Positions 41,288 through 50,892 are shown, counted from the stretch's first letter. The stretch is DNA of 64,000 nt from Nonomuraea polychroma (GCF_004011505.1 NZ_SAUN01000001.1:10505501-10569500), one strand, 5' to 3'. Notes: generated by a model from the letters alone, not told the origin. Numbers and translations are program-made.

Positions 41288-43291
41288 TCAGTCCTTGGTC
41301 CTGCTGGGTCGCAGCAGCGCCTCGGCCAGTGCCAGCATCGTCTCCTCCAAGGCGCTGAGGCGCTTGGTGAGGTCGGTGGCCGCGGGCTCGACGATGCCGG
41401 TGACGGTCTCGGCCAGCTCGTCGCGGTCGGGGCGGGACCTGACGAGGTCGGTCAGCGTGTCGGCGGCCGCGGCCAGGCGCGCGGCCTGCTCGCCGGTCTG
41501 CGACTGGAGCTCCGAGATGCCCAGGGCCGCGGGCAGCCGGCTCACGCGCTCGCTGACGGCCTCGATCCGGTCGTCCACCGCCTCCAGGTGGGCGCCGGCC
41601 TGCTCGGCGCGGGTGGCCAGGCCGTCCATATGGGTGTCGAGGCCGTTGAAGCGGGTGTCGAGCCCGCCCAGGTGGCCGTCGATCGTGTCAAAGCGGCCGC
41701 TCAGGTGCTCCTCGGCCTCGACCAGCCGCTCGTCGATCGCGTCCATCTGGCTGTCGAGGCGGTTGAAGCGGCCCTCGTTGCGGGTGGCGGTCTCGCCCAG
41801 GCGCTGGTCGGTGGCGGCCACTCGCTCGTCGAGCGCGGTGAAGCGAGTGTCCATGCGTACGTCCAACGCGTCGAAACGGTCGTCGTGCCGGGCCAGGTGG
41901 CCGTCCATGGTGCCCAGCCGTTTGTCCACCGCGCCGAGCCGGCTGTCCATGCCCGAGAGCCGCTTGTCGACGCCGCCCATCCTGCCGTCGAGACCGTCGA
42001 GCCTGGTGTCGATGTCGGCCAGGCATTCGTCGGCGGACTCCAGCCGGCCGTCGAACCCGGTGAGCCTGGTGTCCAGGCCCACCAGCCTGCCCTCGGCCCG
42101 GTCGAGCCTGGCGTCCACGCCGTCCAGCCTGGCCGTCAGACGCTGCTCGCTCTCGCCGAGCTGCACGGCCAGGTGCTGGTCGGTCTCGTCGAGCCGGGTG
42201 GTGAGGCGCTGCTCGGCGTCGGCCAGGCGGTCGTGGAGCTGCGCGTCGGCCTCCTTGAGGCGTACGGCGAGGCGCTCGTCCGCCGCGTCGAGGCGTACCG
42301 CGAGGCGCTCGTCCGTCTCGTCGAGCCGGGCGGTCAGGTGCCGGTCGGTCTCCTCCAGACGAGCCGTGAGCCGCTGGTCGGCCTCGTCGAGCTTGGTCGT
42401 GAGGCGGTGGTCGGTCTCGTCCAGTTTGGCGGTGAGGCGGTGATGGGTGTCGTCGAGCCTGATGGTGAGGCTCTGGTCGGCCTCGTCGAGCCGGGTGATG
42501 AGCCTCTGGTCCGTTTCGTCGAGCCGGGTCGTGAGACGCCGGTCCATCTCGCCCATTCGCCCGGTCAGGAGCTCGCTGGTGTCCTCCATGCGGGTCGTCA
42601 GGCGCTGCACGACCGTGTCGACCTTGACGGCCATCTGCTCGGTCACGCCGGCCAGGCGCTCGTTGACGTCCTCGGACAGGCCGCCGATCGCGGACTCCAC
42701 CCGGTCGGTACGGGTGGCCAGCTCGGCCACCGACTTGTCGAGTCTGGTGAATCGGCTGGCGGCGGCTTCCATGCTGGAATTGAGGTTGGCCAGCATCGTG
42801 GCGAAATCGGACATGCCCTTGGTGATGCCATCGGTGGTGTTGAGCACGGACTGCAGGCGTTTGAGCGCTTCGTCCACGTTTTCGCCCACGGTGCCCAGGT
42901 CGGCCCAGATGCTCGGCAGCTCCGTGACCGGCCCGACGCGGGCGTCCACGTGGCCCACTCGCTCGCCGACCGCGTCGACGTGGTCGCGTACCGCCTCCAC
43001 GTGCTGTGCCAGGCCCTCCGCCCACATCGGCGGCCTGGCGGCGATGTCCTCCAGCCGGCCGTTGACCGACTCCAGGGTGCCGCTCAGCCCGCCCAGCTCG
43101 CGCTCGCGTACTTCGCGCAGCAGCCACTCCATGCCCTCGAGCCGCTGGCGGATCTCGTCGAGCACGGCGCCCTGCGTGCGCTGCTCGTACACGTGGTCTT
43201 GGGCGGCGCGCTGGAGCAGGTCACGCATCCTCTCGGAGATAGGGGAGTGGCCTCCTGCCTGAAGAAGGGTGGTGTGGTTGGAATTGTCCAC
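41288..43291 (-). CDS. Large coiled-coil protein of hendecad and heptad repeats
   Basis: A 667-residue protein, almost all coiled coil, with no membrane helix or enzyme motif. I start it at the GTG at 43291, seven bases after AAGGAG; the ATG at 43384 has no ribosome-binding site. Residues 230-394 are 15 tandem 11-residue units of the form RLTTRLDETDQ. Residues 395-478 are 12 tandem 7-residue units such as RLDGLDG and RLGTMDG, after which heptads and hendecads mix. The head (1-100) contains an acidic helix (RLEGMEWLLREVRERELGG). The function is unknown; roles in cell-pole organisation, as with other long actinobacterial coiled coils, are only an analogy. Confidence 0.88.
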   Translation of the reverse strand: MDNSNHTTLLQAGGHSPISERMRDLLQRAAQDHVYEQRTQGAVLDEIRQRLEGMEWLLREVRERELGGLSGTLESVNGRLEDIAARPPMWAEGLAQHVEAVRDHVDAVGERVGHVDARVGPVTELPSIWADLGTVGENVDEALKRLQSVLNTTDGITKGMSDFATMLANLNSSMEAAASRFTRLDKSVAELATRTDRVESAIGGLSEDVNERLAGVTEQMAVKVDTVVQRLTTRMEDTSELLTGRMGEMDRRLTTRLDETDQRLITRLDEADQSLTIRLDDTHHRLTAKLDETDHRLTTKLDEADQRLTARLEETDRHLTARLDETDERLAVRLDAADERLAVRLKEADAQLHDRLADAEQRLTTRLDETDQHLAVQLGESEQRLTARLDGVDARLDRAEGRLVGLDTRLTGFDGRLESADECLADIDTRLDGLDGRMGGVDKRLSGMDSRLGAVDKRLGTMDGHLARHDDRFDALDVRMDTRFTALDERVAATDQRLGETATRNEGRFNRLDSQMDAIDERLVEAEEHLSGRFDTIDGHLGGLDTRFNGLDTHMDGLATRAEQAGAHLEAVDDRIEAVSERVSRLPAALGISELQSQTGEQAARLAAAADTLTDLVRSRPDRDELAETVTGIVEPAATDLTKRLSALEETMLALAEALLRPSRTKD
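41858..42604 (-). repeat. 33-bp then 21-bp internal tandem repeats in the coiled-coil gene
   Basis: Fifteen 33-base units (42110-42604) encode the hendecads and twelve 21-base units (41858-42109) encode the heptads. The nucleotide copies are diverged but share words such as GGTCGGTCTCGTCGAGCC on the plus strand. The switch of period occurs in one step near 42110. Confidence 0.85.
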
Positions 43292-43486
43292 CGAAAGGCT
43301 CCTTCGCGTCGCCGACGGTCTGCCGCGCAGCGGTGGGGTAGGTCCGGTTTGCAGATGAAAGAGCGAGAACGCGGGTAACCGCATTAGGGGGAGAACTCCC
43401 GCCCGTCCACCTTAGCCTCTCGATCAAGGTCCGTCAGGGCTGAATTGAAAGATCGCGATTAACGGAAGAATGACCGATTTCCCTGT

Positions 43487-44644
43487 TCAGGCGGGTGGCG
43501 AGGTGTCGCAGATGAGGGCATATGGCCTGGCCATGATCCGCGTCAAGATGATTACTGCGGACTTTTCTCCATTGAGACGCAGGTCTGCCCGGAGGCGCTC
43601 GATGTCGAGTGCGGAGGCGCGCTTTTTGATGGTGACATTTCCGATTTGTCGTTCACGGAGTGCTGCACGCAGCTTTTTCAGCGAGAACGGCATAATCTCA
43701 TTGACTTCGTATCTCGCGGCCCACGGGGTGTCCACCGGCTCGTCGGCCGCGATGTACGCGACGAGCGGATCGAGCAGGCGCCCGCCGACCAACTCGGCCA
43801 CCTCGCCCACGAGATGTGCCCGGATCGCGGCGCCATCGGGTTCGTAGATGTAGCGCCCCATCGCGCCGACCGGCGCCTTGACGTTGGTGGCGGTCATGGT
43901 GTGGCCGCCGGGCAGCAGCGTGGCGCGGCGGGTCGGCCCGTCACCGGTCCAGAGGGCGGCCTCTTTGACCTCGCCCTTGTACGAGACCCACTCGGCCTCG
44001 GCCTCCGCCGGGATGAACTCGTACGGGATCCCCGGCGCGACCTTGAGACAGGCCCGCTCGGCCCTGGCGACCAGGCCGAGCACCACGGGCCAGGGGGGCG
44101 AGTAAGCCAGCGGGTCGAACGTCCTTCCCCGGCTCGTCCGCCGTGCCGGATCGACGAACAGCACGTCGTAGTCCTCCGGACGGACGGCGGCCGCGTCCCC
44201 CGCGGTCACCGTCACCCGGTCGGCCAGCCCGAGCGCCTCGGCGTTGGCCCTGGCCACGGCGACGGTCAGAGGGTCGACGTCCACGGCCGTCACCGTGCAT
44301 CCGGCGCGGGCGAGGGCCACGAAGTCGCCGCCGATGCCGCAGCAGGCGTCTATGACGGCGGCTCCTGCCAGGCGGCCGGCGCGGTGCTCGGCCACCTCCT
44401 TGCGCGTGGACTGCTCCAGGCCGTGGGGAGTGAAGTACATCAGCCGGGCGTCGTCGCCGAACTTGGCCTTGCCGCGTGCCCGCAGGCCGGCCTGCGTCAG
44501 GGCGGCCGAGGTGAGCGGGGCGTCATACGATTTGCGCAGCTTCGTGGCGGCGGCGACCGGGTCCGCGCCGGCAAGCTCCCCGGCCTCGGCGAGCGCTTGT
44601 TGCCCGCGCGGCGTCAGAAGCTCGTTGAACGCGTCAAGGTCCAC
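43487..44644 (-). CDS. Class I SAM-dependent methyltransferase with THUMP-like C-terminus
   Basis: A 385-residue methyltransferase. The Rossmann motif I is VIDACCGIGGDFVALARAG, followed by TAVDVDPLTVAVARANAEA, and LFVDPARR takes the place of the catalytic loop. The C-terminal part (about 290-385, VAYIAADEPVDTPWAARYEV and RQIGNVTIKKRASALD) matches the THUMP-like domain annotated in related actinobacterial proteins; an RNA substrate is likely but unproven. I start it at the GTG at 44644, with TAACGT eight bases upstream; the long frame beyond is GC-rich noise running into the MarR gene. Confidence 0.9.
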   Translation of the reverse strand: MDLDAFNELLTPRGQQALAEAGELAGADPVAAATKLRKSYDAPLTSAALTQAGLRARGKAKFGDDARLMYFTPHGLEQSTRKEVAEHRAGRLAGAAVIDACCGIGGDFVALARAGCTVTAVDVDPLTVAVARANAEALGLADRVTVTAGDAAAVRPEDYDVLFVDPARRTSRGRTFDPLAYSPPWPVVLGLVARAERACLKVAPGIPYEFIPAEAEAEWVSYKGEVKEAALWTGDGPTRRATLLPGGHTMTATNVKAPVGAMGRYIYEPDGAAIRAHLVGEVAELVGGRLLDPLVAYIAADEPVDTPWAARYEVNEIMPFSLKKLRAALRERQIGNVTIKKRASALDIERLRADLRLNGEKSAVIILTRIMARPYALICDTSPPA

Positions 44645-44674
44645 ATCACACGACGTTATCGCCCCGTCAAGCCC

Positions 44675-44706
44675 CGCCGAGCCACCGCCGAGCCACCGCC
44701 GAGCCC
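44675..44706 (+). repeat. 11-bp tandem repeat, three copies
   Basis: The unit CGCCGAGCCAC occurs at 44675, 44686 and, with a changed end, 44697, directly upstream of the methyltransferase promoter. Confidence 0.85.
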
Positions 44707-44834
44707 ACCACACCACCTGCCCGGACGGCCCCACCCCGTTCCAGGCACCTGAGCCCGTCCGGCCCCGGACCGGCACCTGGGCCCGCCTGCTGTGCATCGG
44801 GTCCCGAGCCCGCTCGCCGTGCATTCCGAGCGCG

Positions 44835-44912
44835 GCACCCGTGCCCGGCACCCGTGCCCGGCACCCGTGCCCGGCACCCGTGCCCGGCATCCGAGCCCGG
44901 CACCCGAGCCCG
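44835..44912 (+). repeat. 13-bp tandem repeat, six copies
   Basis: The unit GCACCCG[T/A]GCCCG occurs at 44835, 44848, 44861, 44874, 44887 and 44900; the last two carry CGAG instead of CGTG and one has T for C. Degenerate forms such as GCACCTGAGCCCG lie upstream from about 44740. Confidence 0.92.
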
Positions 44913-45075
44913 CTCTGGCCGGTCCGGCTTCCGCGCTGGGCCGGCGCGACCGCCACACCAGCCGGTGCGCCCGCTGCGATGGGCGGTGGCCGTCGTCGCC
45001 GCAGCCGGTGCGTCGCCACCGCTGCGCGGCCGGAGGCGCCCTCCACGGGTGCCCCTACGGAGGCGTGGGGACGCG

Positions 45076-45576
45076 TCACATGGGGGCGGTGTCGCCCAGG
45101 GAGAGGAGGAGCTTGCGGAGGAGGCCGGCCAGGGCGTCGCGGTCGGTGGCGGACAGGCCGGACAGCAGGCGGTCCTCGTGGGCCGCGTGCCGCTCCAGCA
45201 GGTCGTTGGCCAGCCGCCGCCCCTCGTCCGTCAGCGTGACCAGCGTCATGCGCCGGTTCCCCGGGGCCGGCCGGCGTTCCACCAGCTCGCGTTCGACCAG
45301 GCGGTCCATCCGGTTGGTCAGCGCGCCAGGGCTGATCATGGCGGCCGCGGACACGTCCTTCATGCACATGGTGGCGTCGTCGCCGCTCCTGAGCAGCGTG
45401 GTCAGCATGTCGAACTCCCACGCCTCCAGCCCGTGCTCGGCCAGGAACTCCTTGACCCCGCGCTCCAGCAGTCGCGACGCCCGCGTCACCCGGCCGATCA
45501 CGCCCAGGGGGGACACGTCGACGTCGGGCCGGGTGCAGGCCCACTGCTCCAGCATCGTGTCCACCACGTCGTCCAT
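45076..45576 (-). CDS. MarR-family transcriptional regulator
   Basis: A 166-residue winged-helix regulator of the MarR type. I start it at the ATG at 45576 (MDDVVDTMLEQWA), with TACGAT seven bases before it; the longer frame from 45666 crosses the operator region. The DNA-binding part is KDVSAAAMISPGALTNRMDRLVERELVERR followed by the wing RRMTLVTLTDEGRRLA. It is divergent from the epimerase gene, with repeats of a shared motif between them, so it probably represses both genes. The ligand is unknown. Confidence 0.92.
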   Translation of the reverse strand: MDDVVDTMLEQWACTRPDVDVSPLGVIGRVTRASRLLERGVKEFLAEHGLEAWEFDMLTTLLRSGDDATMCMKDVSAAAMISPGALTNRMDRLVERELVERRPAPGNRRMTLVTLTDEGRRLANDLLERHAAHEDRLLSGLSATDRDALAGLLRKLLLSLGDTAPM

Positions 45577-45591
45577 GTCGGTAATCGTACG

Positions 45592-45646
45592 ACATTGAAA
45601 TGTTCGACGTCGTGCGTTACGTTCTGCATGGAAATGTTCAATGTCG
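45592..45646. promoter_or_regulatory. Probable MarR operators in the divergent gap
   Basis: GAAATGTTCGACGTCG (45597-45612) and GAAATGTTCAATGTCG (45631-45646) match at 14 of 16 positions. CGACATTGAA near 45590 and TTCAATGTCG at 45637-45646 are perfect inverted copies, and ACATT-GA-AATGT is a dyad at 45592-45603. The first copy borders the marR -10; the second lies just before the epimerase ribosome-binding site. Confidence 0.65.
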
Positions 45647-45665
45647 AAATCTTTGGGGTGGGACA

Positions 45666-46523
45666 ATGAAGGTCCTGGTTGCCGGCGGGACGGGTTACAT
45701 CGGGGCGGCCGTGGTGGAGCGCCTGGTCGAGCGGGGGCATGAGGTGGTCGCGTTCGTGCGGCCGGCGGCCGGCGGAGCCAGGCGGGTGCCTGCCGCGGCC
45801 GAGGAGCGCTACGGGGACCTGGCGGACGCCTCGACCCTGCAGGCCGCGATCAGCGCCGACATCGACGCGATCGTGCACGCGGGTCATCTGACCGGCGAAT
45901 ACGGCACCGACCTGGCGACCATCGCGGCCCTGGCCGGGTCGGGCAAGAAGGTCGTCTATGTGAGCGGCGTGTGGGTGCTCGGCGAGACCGACGGCGCGGA
46001 CGAGGACAGCCCGGCGCGGCCGATTCCGCTGGTGGCGTACCGGCACGAGGTGGAGCGGCTGGTGCTGGACGGTGGCGGCTCCGTGGTGCGGCCCGGCGTC
46101 GTGTACGGGCGCGGCGCCGGCATCCCGGCACTCCTGCGCGTCCAGGCCGCCCAGCGCGGGACCGGCGTGTACGTCCACGCCGGTGGCGAGCCGCCGACGT
46201 GGACGTTCGTGCACGTGGACGACCTGGCCGAGCTGATCGTGACCGCGGTGGAGAAGGGCGAGGCGGCCGTCTACCACGGCGTCAGCGAGGAGGCCGTGCC
46301 CATGACTGCCGTGGCCGAGGCGGCGGCCAGGTCGGCCGGCGTCAAGGAGACGGCCGAGCCGTGGCCGCTCGAGGAGGCCGCGGACGTGCTCGGGGAGGGC
46401 TTCGCGCACGCGCTGTCGATCAGCCAGCGGGTCAGCGCCGCCCGCACCCGCGAGGCCCTCGGCTGGAACCCCGCCCGTCCCGGCGTCGTCGCCGATCTCG
46501 CGGAGGGTTCGTACGCCGAATAG
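45666..46523 (+). CDS. NAD(P)-dependent epimerase/dehydratase family protein
   Basis: A 285-residue extended short-chain dehydrogenase. The NAD(P)-binding motif GGTGYIGAAVVERLVERGH is at the N-terminus (residues 7-25). The catalytic region reads VVYVSGVWVLG then VAYRHEVERLV; the usual YxxxK is replaced here by YRHEV, so it may be a nucleotide-binding or reductase-like variant rather than a standard epimerase. VVRPGVVYGRGAG follows. I start it at the ATG at 45666 after GGGGTGGG. It is divergent from marR and probably controlled by it. Confidence 0.85.
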   Translation: MKVLVAGGTGYIGAAVVERLVERGHEVVAFVRPAAGGARRVPAAAEERYGDLADASTLQAAISADIDAIVHAGHLTGEYGTDLATIAALAGSGKKVVYVSGVWVLGETDGADEDSPARPIPLVAYRHEVERLVLDGGGSVVRPGVVYGRGAGIPALLRVQAAQRGTGVYVHAGGEPPTWTFVHVDDLAELIVTAVEKGEAAVYHGVSEEAVPMTAVAEAAARSAGVKETAEPWPLEEAADVLGEGFAHALSISQRVSAARTREALGWNPARPGVVADLAEGSYAE

Positions 46524-46556
46524 GGGGCCTTATCGCTCTGAGCAGACGCGTTCGTG

Positions 46557-46585
46557 TTGACTGTCAAGCCCCTCTTGCATATGTT
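46557..46585 (+). promoter_or_regulatory. groES-groEL promoter
   Basis: TTGACT (46557-46562) and TATGTT (46580-46585) with a 17-base spacer form the best vegetative promoter in the window. Transcription would begin at about 46592, inside the CIRCE element. Confidence 0.85.
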
Positions 46586-46590
46586 TCCTG

Positions 46591-46617
46591 TTGGCACTCT
46601 CCCCTTGAGAGTGCCAA
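46591..46617. promoter_or_regulatory. CIRCE operator (HrcA site)
   Basis: TTGGCACTC-N9-GAGTGCCAA matches the CIRCE consensus TTAGCACTC-N9-GAGTGCTAA with one change in each arm that keeps perfect symmetry. It overlaps the expected start point, so HrcA binding would block initiation and heat shock would relieve it. Confidence 0.95.
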
Positions 46618-46705
46618 CGTGCGACGAGGCAGGTCTGACACCCGCGACGGCAGGCCCCGCTGGTCGCCTCTTCTGATCATTCAAATCTGAAGGGGAGGTC
46701 CGATC

Positions 46706-47017
46706 GTGACGACCGCCACTAAGGTTCCCGTTAAGCCGCTCGGCGACCGCATCGTGGTTCAGCCGCTTGAGGCCGAGCAGACGACCGCGTCCGGCCTTGT
46801 TATCCCGGACACCGCCAAGGAGAAGCCGCAGGAGGGCAAGGTCCTCGCTGTGGGCCCTGGCAACTGGGACGAGGACGGCGACAAGCGGATTCCGCTCGAC
46901 GTCTCGGAGGGCGACATCGTCCTCTACAGCAAGTACGGCGGCACCGAGGTCAAGTACGGCGGCGAGGAGTACCTCGTGCTCTCCGCCCGCGACGTTCTCG
47001 CGATCATCGAGAAGTAA
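46706..47017 (+). CDS. groES: Co-chaperonin GroES
   Basis: GroES, 103 residues, the heptameric lid of the GroEL chamber. It starts at a GTG after AGGGGAGG (VTTATKVPVKPLGDRIVVQPL). The mobile loop is EAEQTTASGLVIPDTAKEKPQ, and YSKYGGTEVKYGGEEYLVLSARDVLAI completes the fold. It is controlled by a CIRCE operator. groEL follows after 72 bases containing a hairpin. Confidence 0.97.
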   Translation: MTTATKVPVKPLGDRIVVQPLEAEQTTASGLVIPDTAKEKPQEGKVLAVGPGNWDEDGDKRIPLDVSEGDIVLYSKYGGTEVKYGGEEYLVLSARDVLAIIEK

Positions 47018-47030
47018 GCCGGATGTGTCG

Positions 47031-47062
47031 AGCCCCGGGCGCTCTTCAGGGCGACCGGGGCT
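47031..47062 (+). other. Hairpin between groES and groEL
   Basis: AGCCCCGG (47031-47038) pairs with CCGGGGCT (47055-47062), and the flanking GTCG/CGAC can extend the stem. There is T-T-T after it. It may cause partial termination or stabilise the groES message, giving more groES than groEL. Confidence 0.5.
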
Positions 47063-47089
47063 TTCGACGCTAGGAGAGGACTTTCAGCA

Positions 47090-48709
<1,620 letters not shown>

Positions 48710-48722
48710 CCCGTTCGTTCGT

Positions 48723-48758
48723 CGTACGGCCCGCATCCCCTGGGGTGCGGGCCGTACG
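48723..48758 (+). terminator. Hairpin terminator after groEL
   Basis: A perfect 13-bp stem (CGTACGGCCCGCA / TGCGGGCCGTACG), extendable through CCCC/GGGG in the loop, 13 bases after the stop. It has no T-run, and it stands between two convergent genes, so it may serve both. Confidence 0.75.
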
Positions 48759-48778
48759 GCGTTCTCGTCCAGGTCGGC

Positions 48779-50047
48779 TCATCGCCCGGCCTCCTGATCC
48801 GCCTCCTCGAGATCCGAGAGCTGCTCGGCAAGGAACACCCGCTCAGCCTCGTTCGTGGCGAGCTCCATGGCCTGCCGGTAGGCGGCCGAGGCCGCACGCG
48901 CCCGGCCGAGGCGCCGCAGCAGGTCCGCCTTGATCGCCGGAAGATACTGGTATCCGGCGAGCCGTTCGTCCTTCTCCAGTTCCTCGACGTCCGCCAGCGC
49001 CCGTGCCGGGCCGGAGACGCGGGCCAGGGCCACCGTGCGGTTCAGCGCCACCACCGGGGACGGCCACACCTTCAGCAACGCGTCGTACAGGGTCACGATC
49101 TGCGGCCAGTCCGTCTGGTCGTAGGCCGGCGCCTCGGCGTACAGGGACGCGATCGCGGCCTGCAGCACGTAGCGCCCCGGCCGCCCGCCACGCAGGCCGC
49201 CCACGATCAGGTCGTGCGCCTCGCCGATCGCCGCCCGGTCCCATCGCGACCGATCCTGATCCTCCAGCCGCAGCAACCGCCCGCGGGAGTCGACCCTGGT
49301 GGCCCGCCGGGCGTCGGTGACCAGCAAGAGGGCCAGCAGCCCCCACACCTCCCGCTCGTCGGGCATCAGCTCGCGCAGCATGCGGGCGAGGTGCAGCGCC
49401 TGGTCCATCAGGTCCGTACGCATCAGCGACGTGCCCGAAGGCGCGGTGTACCCGGTGGTGAAGAGCAGATGGATCACACCGAGCACCCCGCGTAGCCGGT
49501 CCGGCAGCGCCGCCGCACCCGGCACCCGGTACGGGATCCTGGCAGTCGAGATCTTCTTCTTCGCCCGGGTCAGCCGGGCGGCCATCGTCGTCTCCGGCAC
49601 CAGGAACGCGCGGGCGATGTCCACGGTGGGCACTCCGCACACCAGCCTGAGGGTGAGCGCCAGCTGTGCTTCTTGCGCCAGCGCCGGATGGCAGCACATG
49701 AAGATCAGGCGTAGCCGCTCGTCCGGCACCGCGTCCTCGGGTTCGTCCATGTCACCCTCGTCCGCCGGCTCCTCCGGCTCGGGCTCGATCAGCAGCGGCA
49801 GCTTGGAGCGGAACACCCTCTCCCGCCGTACCGCGTCCATGGCGCGACGCCTGGCCGTGGTGGTGAGCCAGGCCGCCGGGTTGTCAGGGATGCCGTCGCG
49901 CGCCCAGCTGGTCAGGGCCGCGGCGTACGCCTCCTGCACGCACTCCTCGGCCAGGTCGAGATCCCCGGCCACGCGCGCCGTCGACGCCAGGACCAGGGCC
50001 CAGCGGCGGCGGTGCGCATCCACGACCGCGGCTTCGACGTCCGTCAT
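48779..50047 (-). CDS. ECF42-type RNA polymerase sigma factor
   Basis: A 422-residue sigma factor of the ECF42 group. The sigma-2 region is near residues 10-75 (DLDLAEECVQEAYAAAL, AWLTTTARRRAMD), sigma-4 near 115-170 (LRLVCGVPTVDIARAFLVPETTMAARL), and a 250-residue C-terminal helical extension with TPR-like pairs follows (GPARALADVEELEKDERLAGY). ECF42 proteins have this extension in place of an anti-sigma partner and are encoded beside DGPF-domain proteins, as here: its start overlaps the DGPF gene by four bases. Confidence 0.92.
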   Translation of the reverse strand: MTDVEAAVVDAHRRRWALVLASTARVAGDLDLAEECVQEAYAAALTSWARDGIPDNPAAWLTTTARRRAMDAVRRERVFRSKLPLLIEPEPEEPADEGDMDEPEDAVPDERLRLIFMCCHPALAQEAQLALTLRLVCGVPTVDIARAFLVPETTMAARLTRAKKKISTARIPYRVPGAAALPDRLRGVLGVIHLLFTTGYTAPSGTSLMRTDLMDQALHLARMLRELMPDEREVWGLLALLLVTDARRATRVDSRGRLLRLEDQDRSRWDRAAIGEAHDLIVGGLRGGRPGRYVLQAAIASLYAEAPAYDQTDWPQIVTLYDALLKVWPSPVVALNRTVALARVSGPARALADVEELEKDERLAGYQYLPAIKADLLRRLGRARAASAAYRQAMELATNEAERVFLAEQLSDLEEADQEAGR

Positions 50048-50382
50048 CCCCGGACGAACCCGCTCGCCACGGGCCGTACCTCGACGCCGCCGCCCAGTTG
50101 GGTGATGGGATTGCGGCGGGCCATTTCCAAAGCGGCGTCCAGGTCAGGAGCCTCGATCACGCAGAAGCCCGCGACGACCTCCTTGGCATCGACGAAAGGC
50201 CCGTCCGTGACGGCGTCGCCGCGGATGGAGGTGGCGGTGGTGCTGGGCTGGAGCGCGAACGCCGTGAGCATGGCGTCGCCCAGCTCGTCGGCGTGCCGCT
50301 GGTGCGCCTCCCGCTCCTGCGGGGTCAGATCGTCGGCGTCGGCGGGGGCCTGTGCGTACAGGAGGATCGCGTACTGGGCCAT
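50044..50382 (-). CDS. DGPF/YCII-domain protein (ECF42 partner)
   Basis: A 112-residue protein of the YCII/DGPF fold, a ferredoxin-like dimer. The DGPF motif is visible in AVTDGPFVDAKEVVAGF, and YAILLYAQAP is the typical first strand. The biochemical role of such proteins is not settled; they are thought to act in the same pathway as ECF42 sigma factors. AACGGGAGAACC precedes the ATG. Its stop overlaps the sigma-factor start (ATGA), so the two genes are coupled. Confidence 0.92.
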   Translation of the reverse strand: MAQYAILLYAQAPADADDLTPQEREAHQRHADELGDAMLTAFALQPSTTATSIRGDAVTDGPFVDAKEVVAGFCVIEAPDLDAALEMARRNPITQLGGGVEVRPVASGFVRG

Positions 50383-50414
50383 GAGGTTCTCCCGTTCGGT
50401 GGTGAACTCGTCTC

Positions 50415-50834
50415 CTACACCCTTATGTCGGACGGCCGGCCGGAATTCGACAGGACTACGCCGAAAGGATTGTCAATGATGTACCGCCAGCGCCCGTCCG
50501 GCCCGCGACGGGCCACGTCGGTGGCGGTGCCCTCGATGCGTACCGGCCGCCCGTCGCGATCCGTGCCCTCGATGAGCCAGTCCACGATGAGCAGCGCGAT
50601 GTCGGCTGTGGCGTAGACGTGCCGGGGCCGGACGCTGATCGGCACCCCGAGACCCACGAACCGCCCGTTGGCCGCCTGAGCCTCCGCCCCGGTCAGCGGA
50701 GTGCCCGGCTCGGGCACGAACACGGCTCCGCTCTCGTACACCTCGGCCACCGCCGCCGGATCGCCGCTGTTGAACCTCTCCGCGAACACCAGCGGCACAT
50801 CCTCCGGCCGCTCGGCAAGCTCCCGCATCCTCAA
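50415..50834 (-). CDS. SnoaL/NTF2-like protein
   Basis: A 139-residue protein of the NTF2-like (SnoaL/DUF4440) superfamily, a conical alpha+beta fold used both for enzymes and for binding proteins. AERFNSGDPAAVAEVYESGAVFVPEPG at the start and WRYIIDNPFG at the end are typical of the group. No catalytic residues can be assigned. The TTG at 50834 has GGAAGGG six bases upstream; an ATG at 50828 is the alternative. It lies upstream of the DGPF/ECF42 pair on the same strand, and 58 bases from the divergent HxlR gene. Confidence 0.82.
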   Translation of the reverse strand: MRMRELAERPEDVPLVFAERFNSGDPAAVAEVYESGAVFVPEPGTPLTGAEAQAANGRFVGLGVPISVRPRHVYATADIALLIVDWLIEGTDRDGRPVRIEGTATDVARRGPDGRWRYIIDNPFGVVLSNSGRPSDIRV

Positions 50835-50892
50835 CGCACGCCCTTCCAGAAGGTAGAAGTAGGGGGACGCGGCAACGCTAGGAGGCGCCTTC

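Larger units (their letters stand above)
44645..45075. other. 431-base gap with 11-bp and 13-bp minisatellites
   Basis: Between the methyltransferase and marR genes lies C-rich sequence without a credible gene. It contains three copies of an 11-base unit (44675-44706) and six of a 13-base unit (44835-44912), with degenerate copies of the 13-mer between. Neither period is a multiple of three. The methyltransferase -10 (44653-44658) is at the left end. Confidence 0.65.

Noticed and set aside
40629..43378. Plus-strand frames of about 600 codons opposite the coiled-coil gene
   Set aside because: Serine-arginine or valine-glutamate-rich antisense of a strongly repetitive gene. The minus frame has the ribosome-binding site and the a/d hydrophobic pattern.
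43487..45595. 702-codon minus-strand frame joining methyltransferase and marR regions
   Set aside because: The methyltransferase fold starts only at 44644; the rest is repeat-bearing C-rich DNA and antisense of marR.
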